A DNA stretch of 64,000 bases from Marchantia polymorpha subsp. ruderalis (GCA_037833965.1 AP031356.1:5974501-6038500), one strand, 5' to 3'. Shown: positions 50,451 to 62,921, counted from the stretch's first letter. Translations and numbers: made by a program. The notes: generated from the sequence alone by a model not told the origin.

Positions 50451-51290
50451 CCTTTACCTCGAGACAATAATAGACTTCGAATGCACTTTGGAAAGCTCAA
50501 AAGATGAGGAGGTCAAGATTTGGAAGGAGGGAAAGAACCCCACTAAGATATATCCACAAGCGGTCGAAAGAAGACAGAAAAGGCGGTGGAATGCAGGAGA
50601 TGAAACCTGCCTTCGGATCCGCTCGTCTTCGTTACCGCCAAAACTCCAAAAAGACCGAAGCAGCGAAGTGAAAACATATTTGGCCATAAGGGAGATAGTC
50701 CAAAAATTCAAAACTTTATTTGGTAAGATGCCCGTTGGGTTGCGGATAAAGGATTTGTCATGTTCGGCCAGAGAATCCGGTAGGCGGGGAATGTAGATAT
50801 CCACTTATTCCGGTCTGTAAGCCAGTCACCTACCGGTTGTCTTCGACGAGCCTTAGGGTTGGCTGTTCTCACCTTATCTGGTCCTCTCACTGAAACTCGG
50901 AAGCACCGTATGCGAGGTTGACGTGGTTAGTGATTAACCGAGTTAGTTAGTGAACTATCACCATGGGCTCTCGTTTCCGAGACGCCCGATCGATGCTAAC
51001 CTTGGATGCTAATCATCGCACGGACATGAGTTTAGGTACCGGCCCATGGTCAAGAAAATCCGTACAGCGAACGGGCAAATGAGTCAATCAGAAGGGCGGA
51101 GTGATGGGAAACGCTACAGGCCGTCGATCGGCATCCAGGGATGAAAAAGATCGTGCCATATGGCACGGCCATGGCCGGCTTTCCCTCCCTTTTTTTCCGC
51201 CTTCCTTTCCCGTCACGGGTGGCGTGACCTCGTCGTTGCCTTCTGCTGCCCGCTGCCTGCCCGCCGTGAATTTTTGCATGCACCAAGTCA

Positions 51291-51336
51291 GGCGGGCAGA
51301 CCCCGAACCCGCATCCGGGTTTCGGGTCTGCCCGCC
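51291..51336. repeat. GC-rich hairpin with 21-bp arms
   Basis: Arms 51,291-51,311 and 51,316-51,336 are reverse complements with one mismatch (outer part GGCGGGCAGACC against GGTCTGCCCGCC) and a 4-base loop CATC. It is very stable if transcribed. Confidence 0.85.
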
Positions 51337-52330
51337 TCCATGCCAACATAAATCCTTCATATTTTCCATTCCATCGCTATTAAGAGTAGTCACTTCTGCC
51401 CGCTTAGCTCCATTCCTTTATTATCCGGTTTCATTCTGGTCGCTCTTGTCGTATTAGGTAGAATCGTCCCCGCTTGCCGGTTGACCTGCGCCATCGGAAA
51501 TCGAAACCGGTCACCATCCGGTCGGGGCTCAGTTTGTGCATAGAAAATGCAATGCTTTAATTGCCGTGACTTTCGTGTATAGTGTACTTCGTCTATCCCC
51601 AGTCCCAGTCGGCACTGCCGGCATTCACCTGCAAATGCCGGTTGGTACGAAGCAGGTCGCTGACAATGGAAGTTTGCACGTCTTCTCGGGTCGTCGTGTT
51701 CGTCCGCTGCCCGTGGCCTCTGCCCATCGTCGTCACAAGAACCGAAGGAAACCGATCCGCTACCCCTCGCCTCGCTGCCGGTTGGTCCGATCCGCGCCCG
51801 CGTCGTCGAGCGGTGGATTCTGCCGGCCAGAGAGAGAAAGACAGGTCTGGAGGGAAGGTCTGACGGACTGACGGAGTGGCAGAAGGACTGACGGATTGGC
51901 AGACGAAGATCATGCGTAGAGCAAAAGGGGGCATCCGGTTGGGAAGGACGGCAAGGAGAGGAGGCCAGCGTGGCAGCTCCCGGTGGAAGGAAGGTGACGA
52001 GGCGGTGACACACAGTTCCGACCAGCGCTGGCGAGGTGGAGGCCGAGGCGGCGCGAGGAAAGGCGACCGGGACCGCGAACGCGAACGCCACTCGACCAGC
52101 GTGGACTTTGTTGAGAGGCTCGCGCGCTCGACGTGGGACCTGCACATTTGCTCCGACTCCAGAAGCGCCCGCCCGCTCGCCCGCCCGGCCGGAGTGGGGA
52201 CCGTCGAGTGCAGTCGACTCGATGCGCTGCGAGTCGTCGTGCTCTGGTTTCGGGCAGCCAGCAGGTGCCGTGCCGTCAATTGGCAAGAATTTTCGACATG
52301 TACGATACTGCGTAGAGCGCGAGGTGAGGT

Positions 52331-52384
52331 TTGGGTTGGGTTGGGTTGGGTTCGGGCGGGCCGGTCGGGTCGGGGTGGGGTGCG
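52331..52384 (+). repeat. (GGGTT)n and G-run tract
   Basis: Four tandem GGGTT-type units followed by more GGG and GGGG runs, a quadruplex-type pattern. It resembles telomere-like repeats only superficially, because the unit is not the plant TTTAGGG. Confidence 0.8.
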
Positions 52385-53198
52385 GGTCGACGCGGGGGAG
52401 TGAGCACTCGTCCGCCTCGGGAGATTGTTGGTGGGGGAGTGGGGAGGATGCAGAAGGACAATTGAGCCGTGGCGCGAGAAGGGAAGAGGAGGACGAGGGA
52501 GGAGGAGGAGGAGGGATCCGAGAGTGTGTGTGGGCGCCTTGGGCTAGCCTCGCTCGCCTCTTTCTTTCCTTTTGGGATTATGACGATCAGAGCGCGACGC
52601 AATTCGAGGCGGGCATCGGGAGTGGGCAAGGCACAACAGTTGTGAAAGCCGGTTCGCCTTTTTTATCTTCCCCACCTGCTCGGTGGTGGTGCGATGACAC
52701 TACTTCTCCCGGATGAGAGAATCTCCCTGCGCTGATTTGGTGTTTAATTCGCGCACTCAAGCGGCTGTTTATAGGCGTCGCTAATTTACAGCATCCTTGA
52801 AGGCCTCGACGACCATCCCTCGGACAGCAGACGTTGCAGCGAAGGAAAGGAAGGGGAAGTGAGTGGAGGGGAAGGGAGGGGAGGGCCTCGCACACGGCAG
52901 AGCAGGAAAGGGTCGGGGTCTAGTCTGCGGGACTTGCAGGACGACGCCACAGATTGTTCCCTCGTGACTATCTTGTTTGCTTCTGCTCCGCTCTCCGGCC
53001 ACTGGGCTCTGCGGAGAGCTTTTCGACGCCCGTCGACGAATCGGGCCTCCTAGTTAGGTAGCGTAGGATGGGAAGCGCGAGATAGAGCAATTCAAACTGT
53101 CATGTCACTTGAAAGCGGGTTTCTTTGCGGGTCATGAGGAGCTCTGGGTCAAGGCGGTGAAATGACGAGAGAAGAGAAGAATCTGTGGAATTGCCACC

Positions 53199-53252
53199 AT
53201 GGAAGAACAGTATGCTGAATATGGACAGCTGGATAATGACGTGAGTCCTTAA
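53199..53252 (+). promoter_or_regulatory. Upstream ORF with strong context before the RING gene
   Basis: An ATG at 53,199 in the context GCCACCATGG opens a 17-codon frame (MEEQYAEYGQLDNDVSP) that ends 133 bases before the RING start codon. If the leader spans it, most ribosomes should initiate here first. Alternatively GACGTGAGT inside it could be a splice donor and the ORF part of another first exon. Confidence 0.4.
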
Positions 53253-53385
53253 GGTGCCGGGAACTCTTACGGAAATTCGATCGTTGTTTCTGTTCAAGTG
53301 GAAACAATACCATCTGTTGATCAAGAAGAGAGTAGTGCAGTTCCGGAGACGACAGGACAGAGATACTCACAGATTAGGCCGCGTT

Positions 53386-56300
53386 ATGGGGGGGATGTGC
53401 TGCTGTCCAGGCCGAGAGGATTTTGAGGACATAACTTCATATCCCAATGGGAGCTTGTATCAGAACTGCTATTGCCTTCGCTGCTGCGTACGATGGTGTT
53501 TACGCATGGTACGTTCCGTAGCTCCCCCCTTTCCCTCGTACTCTCAATTGCTGCGAGGTCTGCGGGGCGCAGGCTTTAGGTTGAATGGTCCGGTTACATC
53601 CTTGGGAAGGACTCAGAAATCGACGTGTTTCCTTCTGGGGATGTTGCGCGGATGCAATTGGCTGCAGGCTAACTCTCCGAGATACTCAACGAAGACCGCT
53701 CGCTCGGTCTCCGTTGAGTTTGTGGACAATGAAGATTCGTTGCTTCCTGATATTTCGTATCTGCTAGGCTGTTCGTAGTGGTGATGATCAGGGCAAGGGC
53801 ACTCCACCATCACAATCATGGAATCTGCTTCTGCTCGTATATCGCGAGATCTCGCTCTGTTAATGAATGGAGTTAGCATCCGTTAGGGTCGACACAACGC
53901 TTGATCAAGTTCCGACCAACATAGTTGTAATTATGATGCTATGCACTTTCTGCTTATTGGCCTAGGTAATCGAATCAGTTCCGACAATTGACGACAGTTT
54001 GTTTATGCCATAAGTCGTGCACGTAATTGTCCTGTCTTTACTAGTTGTAACTGTGCCGGCCGACGTTGTTGATTATGGATGGATGCAGTCGCCTCGGAAT
54101 TGGCTTTGAAGGAAAAAATCGAGTTTCTTCCAATCAGCCCCACCTTCTTTGAACTGAAATTGAAATTGAAACGCCCTAGGGCAAGTATGCCTTCATTCTC
54201 CGCACTTGCCCAAACTTTAATATGTGCTGCATCTCTAACCGGACATAGTTGTGAGTTGGGTGTGGTTTGCACGACAACTGGGCAGGTGTGGTTGTAGCCT
54301 GAACTTTTGGTCCTGATCTTGTGTGCTTCAGTGGTGGGTTACTTGACATGTGCATTTGTTTGATGTCATGTTTGCAGTACGCTTCATGGTTTGATCCTGG
54401 TGAAGGACGGGACACGTCACCTGCAATACAAGGAGTTCCGACTTCTCCAGCAGCAGGGCTCTTAGGTACAACATCCTTAGATTCTTCCCTTCCTGATACA
54501 TTTCGGGCTCCTCCAAGACCTATACCCTATGACGTAGACCCCAGATACCTTCGCACACCTCGTGATGGTTTGGTTTCAAGGCGTGACAAGAGTGGTATGA
54601 GTCATTTGCATGGTGTAGAAGCTGAACATTTGCGAAGGAGCAATAATGGTGACGGAGGGGGCGAAGCGCTTACTCAGTTCCTGGGACGCGGAGGGCAAGG
54701 TGAATTTGATGAGCTGCCGCAGACATTTAGACCTGAATCTCCGGGGAAGCGCCAACCTTCAAAAGGAATGGGACGGAATGAGTCTCTGACTAACCTGGAT
54801 ATGGATGATGACGTCTGCCCAACTTGTCTGGACGGTAAAATCTTATTCCTCCTTTCCGATTCGGCTTTTTCTACGTTTCACTCCTTCCAACTTTGATTTT
54901 TCTTCAACTGTCTTCCGGGGTGGCTCCGCCGATGAAGTTTAAGACTCAGTTGCTGTAGTGGAGGTCGAGTTAAGAAGCAGATTAGTTGACTCACGTTCGG
55001 AACATGTACATTGTGGTACACGAGTAAGGAATGGTGCTTTGAAGTATTCTCGAGAGGTTTTAGTCAGTCCCCATGTAAACATCTTACTACTACTATAGTG
55101 CACTCAGTATCCTTTCTTGAGTCTGAGGACTTCTACAAAGAGAGGCGAATTACTGCTTCTGTCACTTTCAGTGACGTTCCAGCTGCTGGGCTGTTCATTG
55201 ATCCATTTTAGCCTGTGCATGGTGGACAAGAAGGCGTCATACATTCAGTGCTATAGTAGGCCTTTTATATATGTGTTGGATCCTTCTGTTGTGGCCTTAA
55301 TGACAAGCGGACCTGTAACGTCTTTGTGCTCTGATTTAGCTACACAGCTGTAGAAGGAATTCATGTGAAAAACAAAGGAAAACCTGATTGCATATCTAGT
55401 TTTCCCTTCTGAGTCGAGCTCGAAGCTGCTGCACGGCTCTGACGTGCATGTGATACTCGTCATTTTGCTGGGGTCCATTACGAGGTCTATCATGACACGT
55501 GATGGCTCACGAAGTTATTTGTTTCCTAACTATGCTGAAATACATATCCCTGTTCTGTAGATATGCTCGACCTTTCATGCCAGCCCTTGTTGTATTCGTG
55601 AAAGGTGAAAGCGTAGTTGTTGACAGAGGCTGTGGTCTTACTCTTTCCTCTCTGTTCTCAATAGAAGCAGAGAGGGCCTTTCAATATTGAGTTCACGTAT
55701 AGTCCATGCAGTATTTCCGTACAGTATTCGTTGTTTTATTTGGTCGATCTCTCTCCGCAGCTGGCAGTTCTCCAATTTCTCTGTTATTTGGATGGTTAGA
55801 TGTTCCTTCCAACTAGGAGACGCAAGTTACAGTTCCTTCATCTTCGGCCTTCAACTTACGGAAGCTGAATGTACAAGGGATTGCCCGTCATTGCTTAAGA
55901 CAAATCATTGATACATGTCATTCAGATTGAATACTCAAAAGTTATCATATCTTGTAATGCAGGCTATAATACCGAAAACCCAAAAATTCCCACTGCTTGT
56001 GGACACCACTTCCATCTTGGGTGCATTTACGAATGGATGGAACGAAGCAAACGCTGCCCAATGTGCGATAAGGTGAATTTCACCCTGCTCTCTGGAAAAT
56101 GTAGGGTGTTCTAGGTGACTAGTCGATTGGTACTTGACTTGGAATCCTAGACTCGTGCATTTGTTTCCTTGTCGTTGTCGAGCATCCGGCCGTTTGAATT
56201 AAGGGTCAAATTAGAATGTTTGCAGTTCAGACAGACCTGTTTATTTATGTCTGGATTTCATCGACCAACGTGCTTGGGTCTTGAGGTCATGTGTCGCTAA

Positions 56301-56591
56301 GTACGTCGGTGACATCCCTTGGCTCTATACCCCTGCCATTACTCTACAAGTGAACTTTTAAACGTACCTTCGTTTGTACGTCTGGAAGCAACTTTGTCTT
56401 TTCTTAAGTATAGGACAACGTTTGTGCATCGTGTGATGTGAGAGCTATGGATACATGGCTACGTAATACTTGAGTCTGGTTTTTTCTGTGAGGAGCCGAG
56501 AGATAGTTTGATGGTGATGAAGTCTGTGGAGTATTGAGAGATGTTTGCTTTGTTCATGACTCAGGAAATGATCTTCAGCGAGAACGTGTAA
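53386..56591 (+). CDS. RING-H2 E3 ubiquitin ligase, At3g02290-like
   Basis: A four-exon model of 238 residues: 53386-53508, 54378-54834, 55963-56072 and 56565-56591, all in phase. The RING-H2 finger at 188-228 is complete: C188, C191, C206, H208, H211, C214, C225 and C228 (CPTC ... ACGHHFHLGCIYEWMERS ... CPMC). It would recruit an E2 and transfer ubiquitin to unknown targets. The N-terminus MGGMCCC has Gly2 and a Cys run, matching the MGAVCCC start of Arabidopsis relatives and suggesting N-myristoylation plus palmitoylation at a membrane (inference). A middle block PPRPIPYDVDPRY followed by DGLVSRRDK is also family-typical. The short last exon encodes EMIFSENV, equivalent to the family's C-terminal tail. 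Reading straight on from exon 3 would instead give a stop at 56,114, a possible retained-intron form. The start is chosen by homology; a uORF precedes it. Confidence 0.92.
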
Positions 56592-58180
56592 GGAGACTGG
56601 GCTTGTTGGCCTCCTAACGTTTTCATCTCCAGAGTCACCTTTTGAGTTGCTAGCTCAAGATTGACGTGAGATGCGTTGACTACTAATTACTCTGAAGGGT
56701 ATACTCCAGAACTTATTTGAGTTGGTTAGTTTCCAGCCAGCTAGGGCTTGTGTGATGAGGGAGCAATCTTGTCGAAAAAACTTGTACATAATCTCAAAAT
56801 GTAAAGTGGGAGGAGCATGACGGTCCAAAACTCCCAAGTCATGTGATCCCCTATTTATGTGGCTTGCAACGGCCAGGGACGTGGCCATCTACGCAAATTT
56901 ACTCCGAAAATTGATAATCTGTCGCCTTGTGACTCGTTTGTATGGGAAGAAACATAGCCTTCGGTCTATGTTTCTTCTTAGCTGAATTGTCCTCCTTTTG
57001 TGTGCCATTTTATGTTTGCGGTCGTCTCTTGGCTGATAAGTTTTTTTTGCCACATGAGCTATTCGTTTTGCAGAAATAACGCTCCTGTAAAACCTGCAGG
57101 AACGTCCTGAACGACTGAGCAGGCCCTATCATAACATCTTGAGCCTATGTTTTCAGTCTTATGACATCACCCTTTCTGATCTCGCAACTGCATCGGTGTA
57201 TCTAAGACGCGGATTTGAGACTCCACTCATCTCTCGGGTCAAGTGTTTGTGCCTTCGTTTTGGGACAAGTTTATTTTAATTCTGAAACCCGGATTCAGAA
57301 ACCAGGGATTTGGAGCTTCTCTGGGCATTTTTTTTCTATGTTATTATTGATATAAAATGGACCCCCTTGAGCGTCAGATATTCAAGTACTGGAACGAAAG
57401 GTGTGTCCGGCAAGGGACTATCGTGGATCTGTCTCCCTTGTCGTAATGCTATTTTTATTTTCTTTGATTGAGTGAGTCGGTTCGGGTTTGCGTGTTTGGT
57501 GTTTCGCGTACGGTTTTCCTCTGGATATGCGCAAGGCAAATTTCATCTCTGGGGACCCAGGAGTATTTGCAGTCTTCAGGCCACATCGAGATGGGATCCC
57601 TTTTACTCACGAGACGAATTTGCACATTCGTTGGCTCAGCTGTCTGTCTGTACATAAAGTCAATGGGATTTAGGCCAATATCGTCGATTGGGCTACGGGA
57701 GAAATAGAGAACTGCCGAACTAAAAGTCTTGTGCTTCGTTTCCCCTCTGTATATCGATAAGCACGAAGTTATCATGGTCGACGAAGAGACGGAAAATCAG
57801 ATGGACCCCGTTGAAGTACAAAAATATATATCGTCTAGAACCCTCTTCTGAAATTTACTGTAATGCTGGGACGGGGTACGTCCTTGGACTTTGGGAACGT
57901 GCGAAACAAAGTAACCCTTTGTTGCGCAGCGCATCAATGTTCTCCCGAAAGATGAATGTGTAATGCTTTCATGTACAAGGAAACACCCGAGTTTGAAGTT
58001 ACTGCCGCACTATTCCCGTTCCTTAAATACATGCTCTCATACATAATCATACACAAATTTTGTGCAACTAACTGGGTTGTACTGTGTAAGTTTTCAAGAT
58101 GATAGAATTCCGAACATGATAATCGAACAGGTTACGAATGTCCAATCATTACTAATACATGCATTTTAGAATGTTGGTTT
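56592..58180. other. RING gene 3' region and intergenic DNA
   Basis: No further gene is recognisable. It presumably contains the RING gene 3' UTR. An 11-bp-arm hairpin (AAGAAACATAG with its complement, 56,947-56,975) lies in it. Overlapping open frames at about 57,455-57,775 on both strands have no known domain. Confidence 0.5.
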
Positions 58181-58507
58181 TACTGTCTCATTTGTGTTTG
58201 GTTTGACCTAAAAAAGTCATAACACACACTATATTAACCGATGCCAAGTGTATCTGATTAAAATTCACCTGTGTGTGATGATAAAGTAATGGAGGTAATT
58301 GATTTAGAATTTTATTTATTGATCGTTAGAAAAACAGAAATGTCTTAAAATATGATTATGATTTTTCGATGGAAAAAACATTGGTTTAACAAATTTATAA
58401 ACATATACATCATGTACATATTTTCTTTGATGTTTGACAATGTGTGTTATGTAACATTTACATTTTAGTCTACATGTTAATTTAAAACATGTATTAATAT
58501 ATTTGGA

Positions 58508-58541
<34 letters not shown>

Positions 58542-59520
58542 CTTTTGTGATCATTTTATTTTTTTTATTTTAATATTTTATACTCACTTGATTTCATCAA
58601 TAAACTGATGTCTGCGTACCTTGAATCTACTTACTATTTGACTTGTATGAAACTACACATGTTTAAATCTAATAATTGACATGTGCAAGACTTAAGTACT
58701 GAAGTGTTTGTTGTCACCATTTCTTAATAGATTGTTTTAAAACTTGTGAATCATTTGAGTTAATAGATTTATGACTAGTTTAAAGCTTTCGAGGATGGAA
58801 TATGTAGGTAGATAAGAGTCATGCTCATGGATGTTGAATAAAATTATCTTGAATTTTGTATATTTTATAATATTTGAGATGCTAAAAAATGATTCACATA
58901 TGTAGAATGCATTTTTTAGTGTAAAATAATATATTGATTGACATTTGTATTACTCTTTGACTTTCAATTGTGATTTTCGAGAATCCACCTGTAATCATAT
59001 AAATGATTATATATATCACATATGCAATATAAGCAACAATTTCATTCATAAAATTTAAGTTTGTTTCAAATGCAAGATTTAATTATGTATGTAATAAGAC
59101 GATACAATAAGTTGCATAAGGAAAAGTATGACAAGATTCTAATAAATTCAATAATGTCCATCGTATATATTGTCAAAATCTGCATATAGGTATTTCCATG
59201 AATCATTATTAGAAATTAATCATTTTTTATAAAGAAATTTTACCTCAATTAATTATAAAAATTTAAAATTGTTGGATTGAATCATAAAAAAATCAAATGA
59301 AGTTTTAAATATATTTTTTAATTCTAAAACAAAATCTTTCATATTATAAAATATTGGTTAAATAATGAAAATAATAAATTAATAGAAAATGATATCCATG
59401 TCTTATAGAGTGATATCATCTAGTTCATCTTTTTACAAATATGTCAAATCTTGCAACTATAGCTATCTATAAGTACAATCATAATGCTAGAGGACCAAAC
59501 AAGAAACCTTTGTACTAAGA
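58181..59520. other. AT-rich intergenic DNA with microsatellite
   Basis: AT-rich DNA without open frames or recognisable motifs. It contains a (TA)n microsatellite at about 58,510-58,539. Confidence 0.5.
58510..58539. repeat. (TA)n microsatellite
   Basis: About 15 uninterrupted TA units, expected to be length-variable. Confidence 0.95.
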
Positions 59521-59575
59521 ATAAATGCCGTCACCCCACCGGTTCGACTCTTCAGGTTGATGAATAATCATGATT

Positions 59576-59604
59576 GTCAAACTGTATGAGTCATACAGTT
59601 TGAC
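59576..59604. repeat. Perfect 14-bp palindrome
   Basis: GTCAAACTGTATGA, one G, then its exact reverse complement. An outer pair TTGATGA / TCATCAA extends the symmetry with unpaired bases between. Confidence 0.9.
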
Positions 59605-59974
59605 GCGTATCATCAAATGGAAAACACTAATTTCGTACTCAAGAAACAAGTACTCAACCCTGTATGTCCGCAGCAACCATCATGAATGTGGTCATCGAAA
59701 CGATATAATTTTCATTCCATGTGGCCACTGAGCTTCGTGAAACACAATCACACCCACGACGAAATGAAAATACATAAATGGATGGAGCAAGCCCAAACCT
59801 CATCGTTGTAGCAAGAGTTACTTGCGCTAGCCATAAAAGTTCTAATCCAAAATAAAGCCAACACATAAAAGCAAAAACACAAAGTGGCCATCCTAGTACC
59901 AGGATTGGCTTCATATACTAGAAGCGAATGTGCATACCTATGTCGAAAGTGTAATTGATTCCTTGACGTGATCT

Positions 59975-60035
59975 TGATTTTAGTGTATATACACCTAAGA
60001 AATGCCATTGCGTGGGTGTATATACACTAAAATCA
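59975..60035. repeat. Perfect inverted repeat with 21-bp arms
   Basis: Arms 59,975-59,995 and 60,015-60,035 are exact reverse complements, with a 19-nt spacer. Each arm itself contains the palindrome GTGTATATACAC. No open frame crosses it usefully. Confidence 0.93.
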
Positions 60036-60655
60036 TTACATTCATTCTTTAAAATATATCCCAGTACTTCGATTAATATATAGTCGAAGAAGAAAAAACC
60101 TAGCCCGTTACCGTCGATAAAAATGATAGAAAACAAGATCATTCCGAAAATCTTCAGAATGTCCACTTCATGGCGATTGAGTAATTGATATGATATTCTG
60201 AACCTGTTCAGATTTGGTTTGCGCATTGGGAATGGTGAGTAAGAAAGAATGAATGAATGAATGTCACGAAGTAGCACAAGCGTCCAGGAGATCACATCGA
60301 ACTTATCAACACGCTTGCGCTTTCGTAGAAGCTTTCCCCGTGGCGGACTCTGATTCCTTCGAAGGCCGCAGCAATGACGTCGTCAAGCAGCGCGAAAGCC
60401 CGCGAATCACAAGTCATCTTTCTTGCATGCGACAATCTTGGCCCTCTCCATTGTCGCTCTCCATCGTCTTCTGCGGGCCGAGACTCCGAAGTGTGCTCCG
60501 GGATCAGCTGTGTCGTACAGCATGCGGAGAATTCAACAGCAGCAGCATCTTCGTCGTCGTCGGAGCAGGTAGTCAGTCAGTCAGTCTGAAGCAGAGGGCA
60601 TGACGTTGTGGTAGATGAGAGCAGCAGCCAGCGAGCTCTGAGCCGGCTCACAGCC

Positions 60656-62921
60656 ATGTCCAGGGGTTTGGTGGCACCTGGGTTTCTGTTCAGCACATTG
60701 CCTTTGGACAAGGTCTCGATCAGAGAAAGGAGGAGGTCCGGATGCCAGGGCCAGAGTATTTGGAACCCCGTGATTCGGCCAAGCGGCCAAACCTTTGCAG
60801 GGTCATGGCTGTCGCACCTTGAGCCCGGGTCTCGGTGCGCGGTGGGGTTGCTCTGGAGGAGCAGGAGTTGGCTCACGGGAGTTGGTCTCGAAGGAGCTGC
60901 AGTGAGAAGGTAGGAGGCGTGATCTTGTGTTCGTCTGAGTAGGTTTTGAACAATTGCTGATGGTTGTGATGAGGTCCGAGTAGTTGCTTCGTTTTCTTGA
61001 CGCAGGTCACTGTTTCTAATAGATACGCACATCTGTTTCCTGGGTTGCTAGACATGCACGTCAGTATCCGATTGCTGCTTCAAATTCTTCATCGTCTTCG
61101 TTTCCTGGATCATCAGGCGTAGACGAGGTGAAGGATTTTGAAGGCGAGGATGACGATTTTCCTCTGGCTGCCGAGCGACGGAGGGCGCCCAGCATCACCG
61201 ACAAGTTTGTGGACGCAGAAAACCTTGATTCTGCCAATGGCTGGGGTAGCGAGCAGGAAGTTGTGGAAGCTGATTTTGCCGAAAGGGACCACAGGAGTAT
61301 TAGTTCGTTCTACACACAGCGAGTGGGGGATATGGGGGAAGGTATCAGCGACAATAGTGATGAGTCCAGTGGAGACTCGTGGGAAAGATTAAGCGATGAT
61401 GGTGCAGGTGGAGATAGTTCCACTTCCAGCTCTTCGGTGTCTACTCCTGGAGCACCATCTGTCGTCGCGAAGGAACCAGTCTACGAGGTACTTGCCATTT
61501 GGACTGCTGCTACAGTTTGATAGTGGTAGAAATGAAAAAATGTTCGAGGTTTGAGTCATGCCTTTCTTCACTCGAAAGTTATTAGTTTTGCATGTTTCTA
61601 TTTTCAGTCTCTTATATATACCTGTACTGGGGATGGTCTCCCTGCTTGTCTTCAAGGTTCCTCTTCCGCTATATATTCTTGTTGAACGCTAGCCTGTTGA
61701 GCTTGTCGGTTTAGGTCGGGATGTTATCGGCATGTGTTTGTCAAATGCTGATATTTATGCCCATGAGAAAGAATCCAGAAGGCTATCTCAATGTGTGCTT
61801 CACAATTGGAAGAGTCTTGTATTACGAAGTATCACCTGTTTTCGGATGTGCTCGGGTTACGGTACTGAACTAATTTTGGTCAAGTGATTCTTTCTCTCTT
61901 GCTGTCGTCGTATGTACTGCTTGCACACTCAATATACCGCACTATCAGTGTATTCCTCCAACCCCTTCTGTGGCGCTTGATGGGAAGTTTCTTGTTGTCC
62001 GATTTTAATTTTCATAGGCATGAAGCATGCATGGAGGTTTGGCCTCTTAAAGCGGAAAGTTCATGCTTGTCGTTGTGTCCTGCAGGTCATTGAGATAAAT
62101 CGTTTAGGAAAAGCATTGAAGAAGCTTGTCAGTCGAAGGCAGCTCCTCAGGACTAGTGGTAAGGCTTTTCTTTCTTCACTTATTTCAGATCAGTCTGTAG
62201 CTTTTGATTTTAGTATTTTAGATTATGTTGGGTACGCACGAGCGCCATGGTTGTATATTCGGGCAACATACATCCATGACGTATCAAATATTCGATTCCA
62301 ACGGAAATCGCCTCTACTGATATCAGCTCTGTGAACAATGGGTGTCGTTTTGAATTTCTTTTAACCTTGCCAAGCGGGTGTTATGCGAAATAATCTTGGA
62401 ATTATTTAGCCTACATTAATAGCTGAAACACTTCAGACTTAGTCTTGTGTTCGTACGCACGGAAAGAAAGATACCACTTTGGATGCAGTCTTTCGGAGCA
62501 TAAAACCTGTAAAGGTGGATGAGCTCTAAAATTATTTTTTGGTCGACACCTGGTAGCTCTGAACAAACCTCATCTTACAAGAAGAGTCTTTACTTTCAAA
62601 CTACCTTCATCTCTCTCTATACCTCCCCCTTAGTCATCCTACTTCTTCTTACTCATCTGTAACCACTAACATGGCGCAGGGCAGGCCTTGAGACCAGTAC
62701 AGGCAACTGTGCCGTTAGAATATGTTTGTCCTTATCTTGTCGTACGTATCACGCAAGTGTGTTGATTGTATCATGATGTAAGGGTCTCTGCCTTGAGTCA
62801 ATAGTTAGCAAAATGATTCAGTTGATCTTACTGAAGATTTCCCTGTGCAGGGCTAAGGCTGCGAGATCTTCGAAGGGTAGACCCGTCGTTGTGGGTCACA
62901 AACTCTGCTCCGGCCTTGCTG
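60656..62921 (+). CDS. MRS2-11: Chloroplast magnesium transporter, MRS2-11/MGT10-like (5' part)
   Basis: A CorA/MRS2-family Mg2+ channel, expected in the chloroplast envelope or thylakoid. Only the first 278 codons lie in the window. Exons: 60656-60909, 61052-61487, 62086-62158 and 62851-62921, in phase, then a donor opening an intron that runs past 64,000. Residues 1 to about 85 are Arg/Ser-rich with few acids, as in a chloroplast transit peptide. An acidic, Ser-rich linker follows (DDDFPLAAERRR, NSDESSGDSWERLSDD). The family core begins at PVYEVIEINRLG, then RRQLLRTSGLRLRDLRRVD and PSLWVTNSAPALL. This is the MRS2 N-terminal domain (family: RRQLLKSSGLRPRDIRSVDPSL). The pore helices and GMN motif would be beyond the right edge. 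The start is the first in-frame ATG. Symbol given by similarity to Arabidopsis MRS2-11. Confidence 0.9.

Larger units (their letters stand above)
50451..53198. promoter_or_regulatory. GC-rich region upstream of the RING gene
   Basis: A strongly GC- and CpG-rich stretch, densest from about 51,100 to 52,950, with long open frames on both strands that overlap one another and lack domains, typical of GC-rich non-coding DNA. It contains a 21-bp-arm hairpin (51,291-51,336) and a G-run tract (52,331-52,384). It probably includes the RING gene promoter and 5' UTR, possibly with a 5' UTR intron. Confidence 0.5.
59521..60655. promoter_or_regulatory. Upstream region of the MRS2-like gene, with inverted repeats
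   Basis: Holds two perfect inverted repeats (59,576-59,604 and 59,975-60,035), then a GC-richer part from about 60,280 that probably includes the promoter and 5' UTR of the following gene. Short GAAT and CAGT microrepeats lie near 60,246-60,262 and 60,570-60,588. No gene is recognisable. Confidence 0.45.

Noticed and set aside
51390-52286. 298-codon minus-strand open frame in the GC-rich zone
   Set aside because: Long frames overlap it on both strands in the same CpG-rich stretch, the peptide is Arg/Ala/Pro/Ser-rich with no domain, and there is no gene context. It is expected by chance in high-GC DNA.
52331-52384. Telomere-like repeat
   Set aside because: The unit is GGGTT, degenerating quickly, not the plant TTTAGGG; it is better described as a G-run tract.
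57455-57775. Overlapping open frames on both strands
   Set aside because: Five registers stay open over the same interval, with no recognised family in any; chance is the simplest explanation.
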